Shown here: positions 41,216-50,689 of the stretch, one piece after another | How the letters are laid out: each line of letters starts with the position of its first letter | How positions within the stretch are numbered: position 1 is the stretch's first letter | Source: Desulfacinum infernum DSM 9756 | Lineage (GTDB): Bacteria; Desulfobacterota; Syntrophobacteria; Syntrophobacterales; DSM-9756 | Direction: 5' to 3' | DNA length: 62,123 bases | NCBI RefSeq assembly: GCF_900129305.1 | Contig: NZ_FQVB01000026.1 | Location: 1-62,123, forward strand | Notes under the pieces: generated by a model | Databases searched by the model: none | Seen by the model: only the letters and a program-made list of their open reading frames with translations | Told to the model about the DNA's origin: nothing | Program-made: the position numbers and the translations under genes

Positions 41216-42646
41216 CTACCCTGACCGGGTGTCCATTTCGATTTCGTAGGTGACGCGCACCACCCCCTGGGGGGGCACCTCCACGGGGATCCGCAGGAGT
41301 CCAGCGCTCACCTTCTCCCAGCGGTGGCTGGACCGGAGCACCTGCCAGCGGCCCGGCACCTGTTCATCCAGTTCCACCGTTTCCGGCCGGGCCTTGCCGC
41401 TTTGCACCTCCAGCTCCCACGTGCACCGGGTGGTGTGCTGGGAAATCCGCTGAAAGTCCGTGAGACGGCGGCGCACCTGCACGTCGAAGGAGCGACCGAA
41501 GTGGAGTTTCATGGTCGCCCCTTCCGGGGTGTGTCCGATCCGATCTTCGCCCAGGGGCACCCGGGCCCCCGCGTCGGTGACCATGGCCCCCTGGACCACC
41601 CCGGCGGGAAGGGGCTTTCCCAGGCCGTTGGACGCTTCGTTTTTGATTTCCAAGAAAACATCCACCGGCTGCGGCCGGCTTTCTTCGGCCCCTCTCCAGC
41701 TCCCGTAAAAGGCCGCGTTTCCCGTGCTCACCAGTCGCTTCTTCACCAGGATCGCAGCCCCCCGAACCAGGGGCAGGCGAAGCCGCTCCCCGTCCCGAAG
41801 ATCCACCGGATCACCCAACCGGTAGAGGTGATATTCGAGGACCGGGGCTTCCTCCACGGGGGCCGCCTTCAGGCGCATGGGGGCCGCCGCCATTTCCATG
41901 ACATCGTCATCCCGGCGGCTTCGAACCCTTTGGAGATCCCCCGCCAGCAGCACCACCCGGGCACCGGAAAGGTCCGAGCCGCTTGCGTTTTGAACCAGCA
42001 CATCCCCGGCCAGGTGTGCTTTCTCCGAATCCGCCTCCAAAGTGAGAACGTACAGGGCCTTCCAGCCGAAGCCGCCCGCCTCGTAGGTTCGTTCCACATC
42101 CAGTTCCACGGGGGAGGATCCGAGATTTTCCACGTTCCAGAACACGCGCGGCTCCCCGTCCAGGCCATCGGGAACCTCCGGGAACAGAACGGCTTCCACG
42201 TCGCCCGCCCAGACCCCTTCGTCCAACAAAAAGACAGGCTCCCCGCCTCCTCCGGCATCCAGCACCCGGGCGCTCTTGATCACCCGCGCGTTCTGGGCAC
42301 CGCGCGGGTCAAAGAGCACGACTTGCACGTCCTTGCCCTCGTATTCCCGAAGCAGATTGGCCCGGTTGATCGGCCGGTACCGGAAGACGAGACCAAGATC
42401 ACGGACGCCGGACTCCGGGGAGGGCAGGCGAAGTTCCACCGTTTCCGGGCGCACGGTCCGCAGGAAGCCGTTGAGACTGATCGTCCGCCTGCCGGGATCG
42501 ACTCGGACGGTCATTCGTTCCCTCACCCACGCCCCGTCGGAAGGCGTGATCGTGAGCGCGCGCTCCACGGCCGAGGCCGGCTGTGGGGCCGCCATCCCAA
42601 GGCCCAAAAGAGCCGTCATCAGGAACCGGAAGATTCTTCCTCCCAT
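41216..42646 (-). CDS. DUF4139-domain secreted protein
   Basis: 476 residues. Signal peptide (FRFLMTALLGLGMAAPQPASA) and a DUF4139-type C-terminal half: YEAGGFGWKALYVLTLEA, LLAGDLQRVRS, EYHLYRLGDPVDLRDGERLRLPLV and HTTRCTWELEV. Function of the family is unknown. ATG 42646 has GGAGGAACAGGAC upstream. It overlaps the end of the preceding small gene by 28 bp. Confidence 0.78.
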   Translation of the reverse strand: MGGRIFRFLMTALLGLGMAAPQPASAVERALTITPSDGAWVRERMTVRVDPGRRTISLNGFLRTVRPETVELRLPSPESGVRDLGLVFRYRPINRANLLREYEGKDVQVVLFDPRGAQNARVIKSARVLDAGGGGEPVFLLDEGVWAGDVEAVLFPEVPDGLDGEPRVFWNVENLGSSPVELDVERTYEAGGFGWKALYVLTLEADSEKAHLAGDVLVQNASGSDLSGARVVLLAGDLQRVRSRRDDDVMEMAAAPMRLKAAPVEEAPVLEYHLYRLGDPVDLRDGERLRLPLVRGAAILVKKRLVSTGNAAFYGSWRGAEESRPQPVDVFLEIKNEASNGLGKPLPAGVVQGAMVTDAGARVPLGEDRIGHTPEGATMKLHFGRSFDVQVRRRLTDFQRISQHTTRCTWELEVQSGKARPETVELDEQVPGRWQVLRSSHRWEKVSAGLLRIPVEVPPQGVVRVTYEIEMDTRSG

Positions 42647-42957
42647 GTCCTGTTCCTCCATGCCTCGAGGGTTTGCAGCAAGTGCTCCCAGGCCGAGCGC
42701 GTCCCCAGCAGGCGGGCGTGCTTCAGGGCCCCGTCGATTTTCTGCAGATCATTGATTCGTTGACTGACCGATTCCATCTCCCGCCACAGGGCGTCCAGGG
42801 AATCGTCCGTCGCCACGCCGCTCAATTTCACTTCGTGGGCGCCTTCCAGCTGGCGGCGCAGGGCCTCCAGGCGCCGGCACAGGGCCTCACGGCACTCTCT
42901 TTGGGTCACGTGGCCCCCGGGCTCTCCCGTTTCCTGGCCGCAGAAAGGGCAAATCAC
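42619..42957 (-). CDS. Small hypothetical protein with an N-terminal CxxC and helical body
   Basis: 112 residues from GTG 42957 (AAGGAGGT upstream). It begins MICPFCGQETG, a partial zinc-ribbon, followed by a long helical region (LCRRLEALRRQLEGAH ... MESVSQRINDLQKI). It is upstream of and overlapping the DUF4139 gene, so the two are probably made together. No known domain. Confidence 0.55.
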   Translation of the reverse strand: MICPFCGQETGEPGGHVTQRECREALCRRLEALRRQLEGAHEVKLSGVATDDSLDALWREMESVSQRINDLQKIDGALKHARLLGTRSAWEHLLQTLEAWRNRTWEEESSGS

Positions 42958-43187
42958 GGTGATAACGACCTCCTTCGCCGGCGAAAGGGCAAAACGCGGG
43001 AACACATGGGGACCAAAAGCGTTCCCCTCGGCCAATGCGTGTCTTCTGCGTACCACACTTTCGAAGGCACGGGGAAGCCTTGCCGTGAGGGAGCGGAAAG
43101 GTCAAGATAGCTTGAGTGTGGCGGGGAACCGCGAATGGACCCAATCAACGTGAACGAAGGATCATCCGGATGACAGGGAGGAAGAGC

Positions 43188-44141
43188 ATGGGCCTGGCCG
43201 ACATCTACACCCGGGGCGAAGCGGCCCTGAGGCAAAAGGAGATCGGATTCTTTCTGGACGGCGTGGAGACGGAATTCATCCTGGAAAACGACCGGCGGGT
43301 TCTGGACCGCTACACCTTTCGTCAGCAGTGCATCGACGCGGTGAAGGCGGACACGCGCTGCCGCATTCTGGGCGTGGATCTGGCCACTCCCGTCGTCATG
43401 TCCGCCATGACCATGCCCATCCCGTCCATGGGAGAAGACGCCCTGGAGCAGGTGGCCCGGGGACTCAAGAACGCCGGGAGCCTCATGTGGACGGGAACCC
43501 CCATCCCCCAGAACCTGGCCCGTCTCGCCGCCCTGGTTCCCTTGGCCGCCAACGTGAAACCTTTCAGCGATCGAAAGAAGATGTTCGAGGCCGTCGAGGC
43601 CGTGCAGGAGGAAGGGGTGCACTAGGTGGGGATTGAGATCGATTCCGGCCAGGGCACCAAGGTGAGGGACCGTCAGATGGCCAAGGACTGCTCCCCGCTC
43701 CAATCCAAGGAGCTTCGGGAGATCCGCGCCATGGTGGACCGGCCCCTGATCTTCAAGGGGATCCTGAGCGCCGTGGATGCCGTGAAGGCGGTGGATGCAG
43801 GGGCCGACGCCATCGTGGTGTCCAACCACGGCGCACACACCCTGGACTACCTGCCTCATCCCCTGCAGGTAATGGATGAGATCGTAGCGGCGGTGGGGGG
43901 GCATACGGTGATCTGCGTGGACGGAGGCTTCCGCAGGGGGAGCGATGTTTTGAAAGGGTTGGCTTTCGGCGCCCGGTTGGTGGGCCTGGGAAGACCCATC
44001 CTGTACGGCCTGGCGGCCGACGGGGAAAGGGGCGTCCAGGCGGTTATCGAGGAAATCACGGGCGAGCTGAAACGTCTCATGACCATGACCAACACACCCA
44101 CGCCCGCCCATGCGGGAAAGCACCTGCTTGTGGCATTTTAG
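43188..44141 (+). pseudogene. FMN-dependent alpha-hydroxy-acid dehydrogenase, split by an in-frame TAG
   Basis: The frame from ATG 43188 (GGGAGGAAG upstream) to 44141 encodes a complete protein of this flavoprotein family, except for TAG at 43623-43625 (codon 146). N-terminal half: RILGVDLATPVVMSAMTMPIPSM (FMN phosphate/substrate region). C-terminal half: PLIFKGILSAVDAVKAVDAGADAIVVSNHGAHTLDYLPHPL with the catalytic-base His in SNHGA, and GGFRRGSDVLKGLAFGARLVGLGRP. TAG differs from the Trp codon TGG by one base. A GTG right after the stop could restart translation. Likely a nonsense mutation or sequencing error; readthrough cannot be excluded. Confidence 0.8.
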
Positions 44142-44159
44142 GGGCCCACGGGACCGACC

Positions 44160-46070
44160 CTACCAGGAGCGGTGGCGGACGTGTTCCTCGGGAAGTTCCG
44201 CCAGAAAGCGGCTGGGCCGCACCAGGTCGCCTTTGCGCGCCTTGGCATGGGAGAGATAGAGCTGCTTTTCCGCCCGGGTCATGGCCACATAAAGCAGCCG
44301 CCGTTCCTCCTCCAACCCCGGCGCGTCTTCTTCCCCTTCCGCCCCGACGCCGGAGCCGCCCCGGGGAGACGCCCCCAGGGAGCGCCAGTGGGGAAGGAGC
44401 CCCTCCTCCAGCCCGATCACGAAGACCGCCTCGAACTCCAGGCCCTTGGCCCCGTGGAAGGTGGAAAGGCGAACGCCGTAGCCGTCGTCGCCGTCGTCCT
44501 GCTCTTCCGTGACCAGGGCGCACTCTTCCAGGTAGGTTTCCAGGTCTGGGGCCTGGGAGGCGGCGTGGAGCATCTGCTGGATGTTTTCCATGCGGGCCGT
44601 GAAGTCGTCCTCGTCCGTACTGATTTGCCGAAGATACGCTTCATAGCCGCATGCCTCCACCACCCGCTGCAGGGCGGAGGCGGGAGGCAGCCCGCGCAGC
44701 TCCTCCAGGAGGTCCAAAAATTCCCTGAGGGACCGGGCGGCCTTCTTGGAAAGGAGGCCGCGTTCCAGTGCACGCCGGCACTTTTCCCGTAAAGGCGTGC
44801 CCGATCCCCCGATGGCGAAGATCTTTTTCAGCGTCCCCGTCCCCAGGCCCCGTTTGGGCACATTGAGAATCTGTTCCAACGACACGTCGTCCCGGGGGTT
44901 GACGGCACAGAGGAGATAGGCGTTGAGATCCCGGACTTCCCGGCGCTCGAAAAAGCCGCGCCCTCCCATCATTTTGTAGGGAACGCCTCGACGACGCATG
45001 GCCTGTTCCAAGACCATGGAGCAGAATCTGGTGCGGTAGAGAACCGCCATACGATCCAGGGGAATCCCCCGGGTTTCATGGAGATTGCGGCAGGTGTCCG
45101 CCACCCAGAGCGCTTCCTGTTCATCGCTCAAAAATTCTCGGACCTCCACCGGTTCTCCGTCCCGCCGGCTGAAGCACTTCTTTTCCAGCCGATGGGCATT
45201 GTGGGCGATGAGGGCTTCGGCCGCCGCCACGATGGGCCGGGTGGAACGGTAGTTTTCTTCCAGCCTCACTACGTGGGCGTTGGGATAGGTCTTGGGGAAG
45301 TGGATGAAGTGGGAGGGGTCGGCGCCCCGGAACTGGTAGATGCTCTGGTAGTCGTCTCCCACCACGGTGAGGTTCCCGTCGCGCACCAGAAGATCCATGA
45401 TCCGGCATTGGACGGCGTTGGAATCCTGAAATTCATCCACCAGAACGTAGTCGAAAAGATGGCGGCATCTTTCCCGAACGGCCTCGTTTCGGGCCAGCAG
45501 GTCCCGGGTAAGCCCCAGAATGTCATCGAAGTCCACGGCATTGTGCTGGGCGAGGATCTCGTTGTAGAGCTCCAGGGCCTCCAGGCGCCTGGGGATCCGG
45601 TTCGCCTGGGCCAGATAGCCCCGGGGATCCTCGGAATTCTTGGCCCGGGAGATGGCACTTCGCAGCGGTGCCAGATACTTGGAATCCAGGTCCAGTTGGG
45701 CCAGGACTTTTTTGAGGGTCACCTTCTGCTGGTATTCGGAATGGATGGTGAGGGGCCGCCGGTAGCCCAATTCTTCGCAATATTCCTTGAGAATCTGGAA
45801 GCAGGCGCTGTGGAAGGTTCGGACCCAGGGGAAGTCCTGGGGCGGGCGGCCGGTGATCTGCCGCAGCCGGGATTTCATCTCCTCGGCCGCCTTGTTGGTG
45901 AAGGTGATGGCGAGAATCCTCCGAGGATCGTATCCCAGGTCGCCGACCAGGTAGGCGATCTTGGCGGTGAGGGTTCGGGTCTTGCCGCTGCCGGCCCCGG
46001 CTGTCACCAAAACCGGGCGACCGAGACTTTCCACTGCTTCCCGCTGGGCTGCAGACAGTGAGATCCGCAC
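44160..46070 (-). CDS. UvrD/Rep-family superfamily-1 DNA helicase
   Basis: 636 residues. Helicase motifs in order: Q motif LSAAQREAV, motif I VTAGAGSGKTRTL, Ia ITFTNKAAEEM, II VLVDEFQDSN, III VVGDDYQSIYQFRGAD, IV LEENYRST, V RLSTFHGAKGLEFEAVF, VI EERRLLYVAMTRAEKQLYL. It unwinds DNA 3'-5' in repair or replication restart. GTG 46070 has AAAGGAG upstream. Shorter than E. coli UvrD (720) by its C-terminal tail. Convergent with the dehydrogenase remnant. Confidence 0.9.
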   Translation of the reverse strand: MRISLSAAQREAVESLGRPVLVTAGAGSGKTRTLTAKIAYLVGDLGYDPRRILAITFTNKAAEEMKSRLRQITGRPPQDFPWVRTFHSACFQILKEYCEELGYRRPLTIHSEYQQKVTLKKVLAQLDLDSKYLAPLRSAISRAKNSEDPRGYLAQANRIPRRLEALELYNEILAQHNAVDFDDILGLTRDLLARNEAVRERCRHLFDYVLVDEFQDSNAVQCRIMDLLVRDGNLTVVGDDYQSIYQFRGADPSHFIHFPKTYPNAHVVRLEENYRSTRPIVAAAEALIAHNAHRLEKKCFSRRDGEPVEVREFLSDEQEALWVADTCRNLHETRGIPLDRMAVLYRTRFCSMVLEQAMRRRGVPYKMMGGRGFFERREVRDLNAYLLCAVNPRDDVSLEQILNVPKRGLGTGTLKKIFAIGGSGTPLREKCRRALERGLLSKKAARSLREFLDLLEELRGLPPASALQRVVEACGYEAYLRQISTDEDDFTARMENIQQMLHAASQAPDLETYLEECALVTEEQDDGDDGYGVRLSTFHGAKGLEFEAVFVIGLEEGLLPHWRSLGASPRGGSGVGAEGEEDAPGLEEERRLLYVAMTRAEKQLYLSHAKARKGDLVRPSRFLAELPEEHVRHRSW

Positions 46071-46581
46071 GGACACTCCTTTGTTTTTCCGATCCAGGTC
46101 GTTTTGCAAAGGCGCCTTTTATGGCAGGTGAGGCCCCGGCCGTCAAGGGCGGGATATGCACAAGAAAGGCTTGTACTTTGTGCTGCATTGGATATATTGT
46201 CTTGACAAAACACCTTCCCAGACCCTTCGGCCGTTACCTCCCGAGGGGAGTCAGGAGGGGGAATGGACGGTGGTCCATTCCCCCTCTTGATTTGTATAGA
46301 AGCCGCCCTTGAGCGGCCGTTCGGCTCTGTGTTAGTGTCGCCCACGGGCTCCTTCCCCAGCCAGGGCTGTGAGGACCCCCGCGTGGCGTGGCGCAACAAC
46401 AGAATGTTCCTGGCAAGGCTTGCCACCCGACATGGCTGAAAGAGACGGAAGTCGATGACAACGTAAGGATGCAACGGGCTTTCAGGAAGCAGGCCACCGT
46501 GGGGGCCAAGGAAGATTCGCCCCTACGCACCAGGTGCATGGACGGTACAAGGTCGCATTTCGTACAAAAAAGGACGGAATC
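46071..46581. other. Long gap upstream of gatC
   Basis: 510 bp. GGGGGAATGGAC (46257-46268) and GTCCATTCCCCC (46273-46284) make a perfect 12-bp hairpin followed by TCTTGATTT, a likely terminator. A TTGACA near 46200-46206 has no clear -10 partner. A degenerate part of R1 (GATGCAACGGGCTTTCAGGA to TTCGCCCCTACG) lies at 46468-46527. No RNA gene or protein gene could be supported. Confidence 0.5.
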
Positions 46582-46872
46582 ATGAAGGAGAAGATCACCC
46601 GCGAAGAGGTGCGGCACGTGGCGGATCTGGCGCGCCTGGATCTGAACCCGGACGAAGAGGTCCAGATGACCCAGCAGCTGAATGCCATCCTGGACTACAT
46701 GGAAAAACTCAACGAAGTGGACACCTCGCAGGTGGAACCCACCACCCATGCGGTGGAACGAGCCAACGTCTTTCGGGAGGACGTGGTGGGCCCATCCCTG
46801 CAACGGGACAGCGCCCTGGCCAACGCCCCCCAAACGGACGGAGTCCATTTCGTGGTGCCCAAGGTCATCTAG
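46582..46872 (+). CDS. gatC: Asp-tRNA(Asn)/Glu-tRNA(Gln) amidotransferase subunit C
   Basis: 96 residues. ITREEVRHVADLARLDLNPDEEVQMTQQLNAILDYMEKLNEVDTSQVEPTTHAVE is the GatC signature. It stabilises GatA in the transamidosome that makes Gln-tRNA(Gln) or Asn-tRNA(Asn). Followed 30 bp later by gatA; gatB is not in the next genes. Confidence 0.95.
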   Translation: MKEKITREEVRHVADLARLDLNPDEEVQMTQQLNAILDYMEKLNEVDTSQVEPTTHAVERANVFREDVVGPSLQRDSALANAPQTDGVHFVVPKVI

Positions 46873-46902
46873 GAAACGCCCACGCGAGGAGAGAGAAGAT
46901 CC

Positions 46903-48366
46903 ATGGCGGGTTTGCATGAGCTGACCATTCACGAGACGAGGGGTGCGCTGCTGCGTAAGGAAGCGAGCGTCACGGAAGTGGTGACGGCCTATCTGGAGCG
47001 CATCGAAGAGTTGGACAAGAGCCTCAACAGCTACCTGACCGTGCTGGCCGACCAGGCCCTGGAGCAAGCGCGCGCTTACGATTCCGGAACCCTGCCGCTG
47101 CAGGATAAGCCCTTGGGCGGGGTCCCCCTGGCTCTCAAGGACGTGCTCTGTACCCAGGGAGTGCGCACCACCTGCGGGTCCCGAATCCTGGAAAACTTCA
47201 TCCCCCCTTTCGACGCCACCGCCGTGGCGCGCCTCAAGGAAAACGGAGCCATCCTGCTGGGGAAGACCAACATGGACGAGTTCGCCATGGGATCGTCCAA
47301 TGAGAATTCCGCCTACGGTCCCGTCCGCAATCCCTGGGACATGGAACGGGTTCCGGGAGGCTCCAGCGGAGGATCGGCGGCGGCCGTGGCCGCCGATCTG
47401 TGCGCCGGCGCCCTGGGAACCGACACGGGCGGATCCATCCGTCAGCCTGCGTCCTTTTGCGGCGTGGTGGGCATGAAACCCACCTACGGCCGGGTGTCGC
47501 GCTACGGGCTGGTGGCCTTCGCGTCGTCCCTGGACCAGATCGGCCCCATTACCAAGGACGTCCGGGATGCGGCGCTGCTGCTTCAGGTCGTCGCCGGCCA
47601 CGACCCCCGGGACTCCACCTGCCTGGAACAGCCGGTGGGGGACCTGCAGGCGCGCCTGGACGAGCCCATCCGCGGCATGACCTTGGGAATTCCCAAGGAA
47701 TACTTCGTGGAAGGGATGGACCCGGAAGTGGCCCGGGCCATGGAAGAGGCCTTCGCGGTCTTTCGGGACCTGGGGGCGCGCCTGGTGGAGATCTCCCTTC
47801 CCCACACCGATTACGGGGTGGCCGCCTACTACATCATCGCCCCCGCCGAGGCCAGTTCCAACCTGGCCCGATACGACGGGGTCAAATACGGATTTCGAAA
47901 ACAGGAAGCCCGGGATCTTCTGACCATGTACCGGGAAAGCCGGAACCTGGGGTTCGGCGCCGAGGTGAAACGACGCATCATGTTGGGAACCTACAGCCTT
48001 TCGGCGGGCTATTACGACGCCTACTACCGAAAGGCCTCGCAGGTGCGCACCCTGATCAAACAGGACTTCATCCAAGCCTTTGATAATTGTGACGCTATCA
48101 TCGCACCGGTCGTCCCCACGCCGGCCTTCAAGATAGGCGAAAAGACCCAGGACCCGCTCCAGATGTATTTGAGCGATGTTCTGACACTGCCGGCAAGCCT
48201 CGCGGGAATTCCGGGGATTTCCGTACCCTGCGGCCACACCTCCGGCGGCCTTCCCGTGGGGTTGCAAGTCTTGGGTCCCCACTTCGGCGAAGCCGTGGTC
48301 CTTCAGCTGGCCCATAACTTCGAAAAAAACACAGACCATGGAAATAAGAAACCTTCTTTCCCTTAA
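46903..48366 (+). CDS. gatA: Asp-tRNA(Asn)/Glu-tRNA(Gln) amidotransferase subunit A
   Basis: 487 residues, normal length. The amidase Ser-cisSer-Lys triad is K79, S154 (PGGSSGGS) and S178 (GTDTGGS). It releases ammonia from Gln for transfer to mischarged tRNA by GatB. Shine-Dalgarno GAGGAGAGAAG. With gatC it forms an operon that ends before a new promoter at 48383. Confidence 0.95.
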   Translation: MAGLHELTIHETRGALLRKEASVTEVVTAYLERIEELDKSLNSYLTVLADQALEQARAYDSGTLPLQDKPLGGVPLALKDVLCTQGVRTTCGSRILENFIPPFDATAVARLKENGAILLGKTNMDEFAMGSSNENSAYGPVRNPWDMERVPGGSSGGSAAAVAADLCAGALGTDTGGSIRQPASFCGVVGMKPTYGRVSRYGLVAFASSLDQIGPITKDVRDAALLLQVVAGHDPRDSTCLEQPVGDLQARLDEPIRGMTLGIPKEYFVEGMDPEVARAMEEAFAVFRDLGARLVEISLPHTDYGVAAYYIIAPAEASSNLARYDGVKYGFRKQEARDLLTMYRESRNLGFGAEVKRRIMLGTYSLSAGYYDAYYRKASQVRTLIKQDFIQAFDNCDAIIAPVVPTPAFKIGEKTQDPLQMYLSDVLTLPASLAGIPGISVPCGHTSGGLPVGLQVLGPHFGEAVVLQLAHNFEKNTDHGNKKPSFP

Positions 48367-48382
48367 ACATGTCGTCAAATAC

Positions 48383-48540
48383 TTGACATCGACGACGTGA
48401 TCCGTGTACATTCGGCGCGGCTGGTGAGGGCGCCTAACCAGCCGCAAAGACTTGGCAATGGGGACAACGCAAGCGGCAAGGCCCTGCGGCCCCAGAAGGC
48501 CCGAAGATCTTCCCTTCCCACCCCTTTCGTGGGAGCCGCC
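48383..48540 (+). promoter_or_regulatory. Promoter and structured leader of the FapA-like gene
   Basis: TTGACA (48383-48388), 18-bp spacer, TACATT (48407-48412). The leader that follows, about 120 nt, contains potential stems: CCAGCC pairing with GGC..TGG (48438-48462), and GCGGC..GCCCTGCGGCC (48472-48491). It resembles no riboswitch consensus I can recall closely enough to name. I considered the c-di-GMP-I motif but its GGGACGCAAAGCC core is absent. Confidence 0.4.
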
Positions 48541-50649
48541 ATGACCCTTTATGAAAGGATCGGTGACCAGGACCAGGTTCTTTTGCTGGGCAAGCTCGCC
48601 ATCAAGTATGGACTGGCAACCCCTGAGCAGGTGCGCGAAGCTCTGGCCCTTCAAAAGCGACTGGCCACAGACGGTCACCAGCGGCACCTGGGCGACATCC
48701 TGGTGGAGAAGGGGGTGTTGACCCCGTCCCAGTGCCAGGCCCTGATTCGGATCCAGCAGTTTCTTTCCTTTCGCCAGAAGGAACGACCCTTTCTCGATTT
48801 CGCCATCTCCAAAGGATACATCCTGCCCCGGGATGAAAAGCTCGCTCTCAAGAAACAGATGGAGCTGTTCCGGAGGGAGCGCCGCGTGGTGCCCGTCGGG
48901 CAGGTGCTGGTGCAGGAAGGGGTTCTGGACCAGAGTGCTCTTGAAAAGGTTCAACTGGAGCACCGGAGGGGACTGGAAACCGCCGGTCCGCCCGGAGAAC
49001 CCCTGAAGGAAGATGCCCAGGAGGCGCCGACCAGAGACGCAAAGCCGAAGGCCGTCCCCCCCTCGATCATCGAGGAGTTGGAGAAGTTTTTCGAGATTCG
49101 GATCAGTCAGGACAAGCTGGAAGTTGTTCTCACCTGGTCGCAACGACCGCAAGTGGCCATGGATCGAGACCGCCTCGAGGCCTTGATCCGCAGCCGGGGG
49201 ATCCGGGCGGGAATCGTGGATCTGGAGCCCATCGTGAAGGCCCTGAAAGGCCGCACGGCCCCCAAGGGCTCGCTGCGAATCGCGCAGGGCAGACCACCCG
49301 AGCCTGGACGGGACGCTACGGTCAAATACTTTTTCGAGACGGACCCCCTGCAAGTGGGGCGCATCAAGGAGGGGGGGGCCATGGATTTTCGAGACCGAGG
49401 CCAGATCCCCCAGGTGCAGGAAGGAACGCTTCTCGCCGAAAGGATCCCTCCCCAGCCCGGGAAACCCGGCGTGGATATCTATGGAGATCCGGTGCCTCCC
49501 CCCAAGCCCATGGACGTGACGCTCCGATGTGGGGTGGGGGCGGCCCGCTCGGAAGACGGCACCAAGGTGTTTGCCAAGAGCGCGGGACGACCGCTGGTGA
49601 CGGCCGACGGCAAGATTTCGGTCTATCCGGAGCTGGAAATCCCCGGGGATGTGGATCTCGCCACGGGTCACGTGATCTTCGACGGTCACGTGCATATCGC
49701 CGGGACCGTCACGCCGGGATTCCGCGTCAAGGCGGCATCCGTTTCGGCCAAGGAAGTGCATCAAGGGGAGGTGGTGGCGACGGGTCACGTGGTCATCACG
49801 GGCGGGATCATCGGCGGCCGGGTAATCAGCGGTGGTCATGTGAAGGCCCGGCACATGACGGGAAGCCGCGTCCGGGCCGCCGGCGACGTGGTGGTGGAAT
49901 CGAGCGTGGTGGATTCCGTCATTGAGACTTCGGGCTCGTTCTATGCCAGCAGCGGCAGCATTCTTTCCACGGACATTGTGGCCTTTGAATGCATCGATGC
50001 CCTGAACATCGGTTCGGAAAAATCGCGCGGTTGTCGCCTGACCATCGGAGAAGATCCCATATTTGAAGAGAAGCTGGGGGTCCTTCGAGACCAGTTGGCG
50101 GGTTTCAAGAAGAAGTCCGAGCGGCTGAGAAACGCCGAATCCAGGCTTCGGGAAGCAGTCGACAAGGTCGAATTGCAGATCGGTATCGTCGTCCAGAGGC
50201 AGGACCAAATGAACGCGGAACTGCGCCAGCTGGAGGAGATGCTTTCCGCCAATCCCGACAGCCCAGACACCGTTTTGGAAGAAGAGAAAAAGAGTTTGCA
50301 AAAGGAGATGACCGAGGCGGAGGAAGCGCTGGAGGCGTTATTCGCCAAGGTGGAAACCATTAAGAAGAAGGTCAAGCGGCTGCGGGAAAGGCAGAACGAG
50401 CTGCGCGGCCTCTATGCGAACCATCACGAAGAGTACCAAGCCCTCGTGGAATGGATGAAGGCGCGGGCCGCCAATCCGTGCATCAAGGTGCGGGGCAACA
50501 TCGCCGCCGGTTCGACCATCAAGGCCCCCGCCTCCCAATGGAAACTCCCGGAAACTTTGGGTCGGAGCCTGATCCGGGAGATGTCGGTCAAGGATCCCGT
50601 GCGAGGCGTTTCGGTCAAACGTCTGGTTCCTCGTCCTTTGGAGGAGTGA
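48541..50649 (+). CDS. DUF342/FapA-family protein
   Basis: 702 residues. The N-terminus (about 1-150) has two repeats of the ATPase-GspE-like N-domain type (KLAIKYGLATPEQVREALALQ; DILVEKGVLTPSQCQALIRIQ). The middle and C-terminal part are DUF342/FapA: GKPGVDIYGDPVPP, a right-handed beta-helix (VHIAGTVTPGFRVKAASVSAKEVHQGEVVATGHVVITGGIIGG) and a long coiled coil (about 490-640). FapA proteins act in flagellar polar assembly or surface processes; specific role here unknown. ATG 48541 has GGGAG upstream. Confidence 0.82.
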   Translation: MTLYERIGDQDQVLLLGKLAIKYGLATPEQVREALALQKRLATDGHQRHLGDILVEKGVLTPSQCQALIRIQQFLSFRQKERPFLDFAISKGYILPRDEKLALKKQMELFRRERRVVPVGQVLVQEGVLDQSALEKVQLEHRRGLETAGPPGEPLKEDAQEAPTRDAKPKAVPPSIIEELEKFFEIRISQDKLEVVLTWSQRPQVAMDRDRLEALIRSRGIRAGIVDLEPIVKALKGRTAPKGSLRIAQGRPPEPGRDATVKYFFETDPLQVGRIKEGGAMDFRDRGQIPQVQEGTLLAERIPPQPGKPGVDIYGDPVPPPKPMDVTLRCGVGAARSEDGTKVFAKSAGRPLVTADGKISVYPELEIPGDVDLATGHVIFDGHVHIAGTVTPGFRVKAASVSAKEVHQGEVVATGHVVITGGIIGGRVISGGHVKARHMTGSRVRAAGDVVVESSVVDSVIETSGSFYASSGSILSTDIVAFECIDALNIGSEKSRGCRLTIGEDPIFEEKLGVLRDQLAGFKKKSERLRNAESRLREAVDKVELQIGIVVQRQDQMNAELRQLEEMLSANPDSPDTVLEEEKKSLQKEMTEAEEALEALFAKVETIKKKVKRLRERQNELRGLYANHHEEYQALVEWMKARAANPCIKVRGNIAAGSTIKAPASQWKLPETLGRSLIREMSVKDPVRGVSVKRLVPRPLEE

Positions 50650-50689
50650 TCTGGAGGAACCCGCAGGCCGCCCGTCGCAAATCCTTACG

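Noticed and set aside
43623-43625. TAG as a pyrrolysine codon
   Set aside because: Trp to TAG is a single-base change, the site is not a methylamine methyltransferase, and no pyl gene is visible in the window.
48421-48510. c-di-GMP-I (GEMM) riboswitch upstream of the FapA-like gene
   Set aside because: AACCAGCCG and ACAACGCAAGCGG look suggestive, but the conserved GGGACGCAAAGCC segment and P1b/P2 layout are not present.
46234-50301. 1355-codon open frame on the minus strand
   Set aside because: It is antisense to gatC, gatA and the FapA-like gene. High GC content leaves such frames open; its residues are low-complexity His/Gly/Arg.
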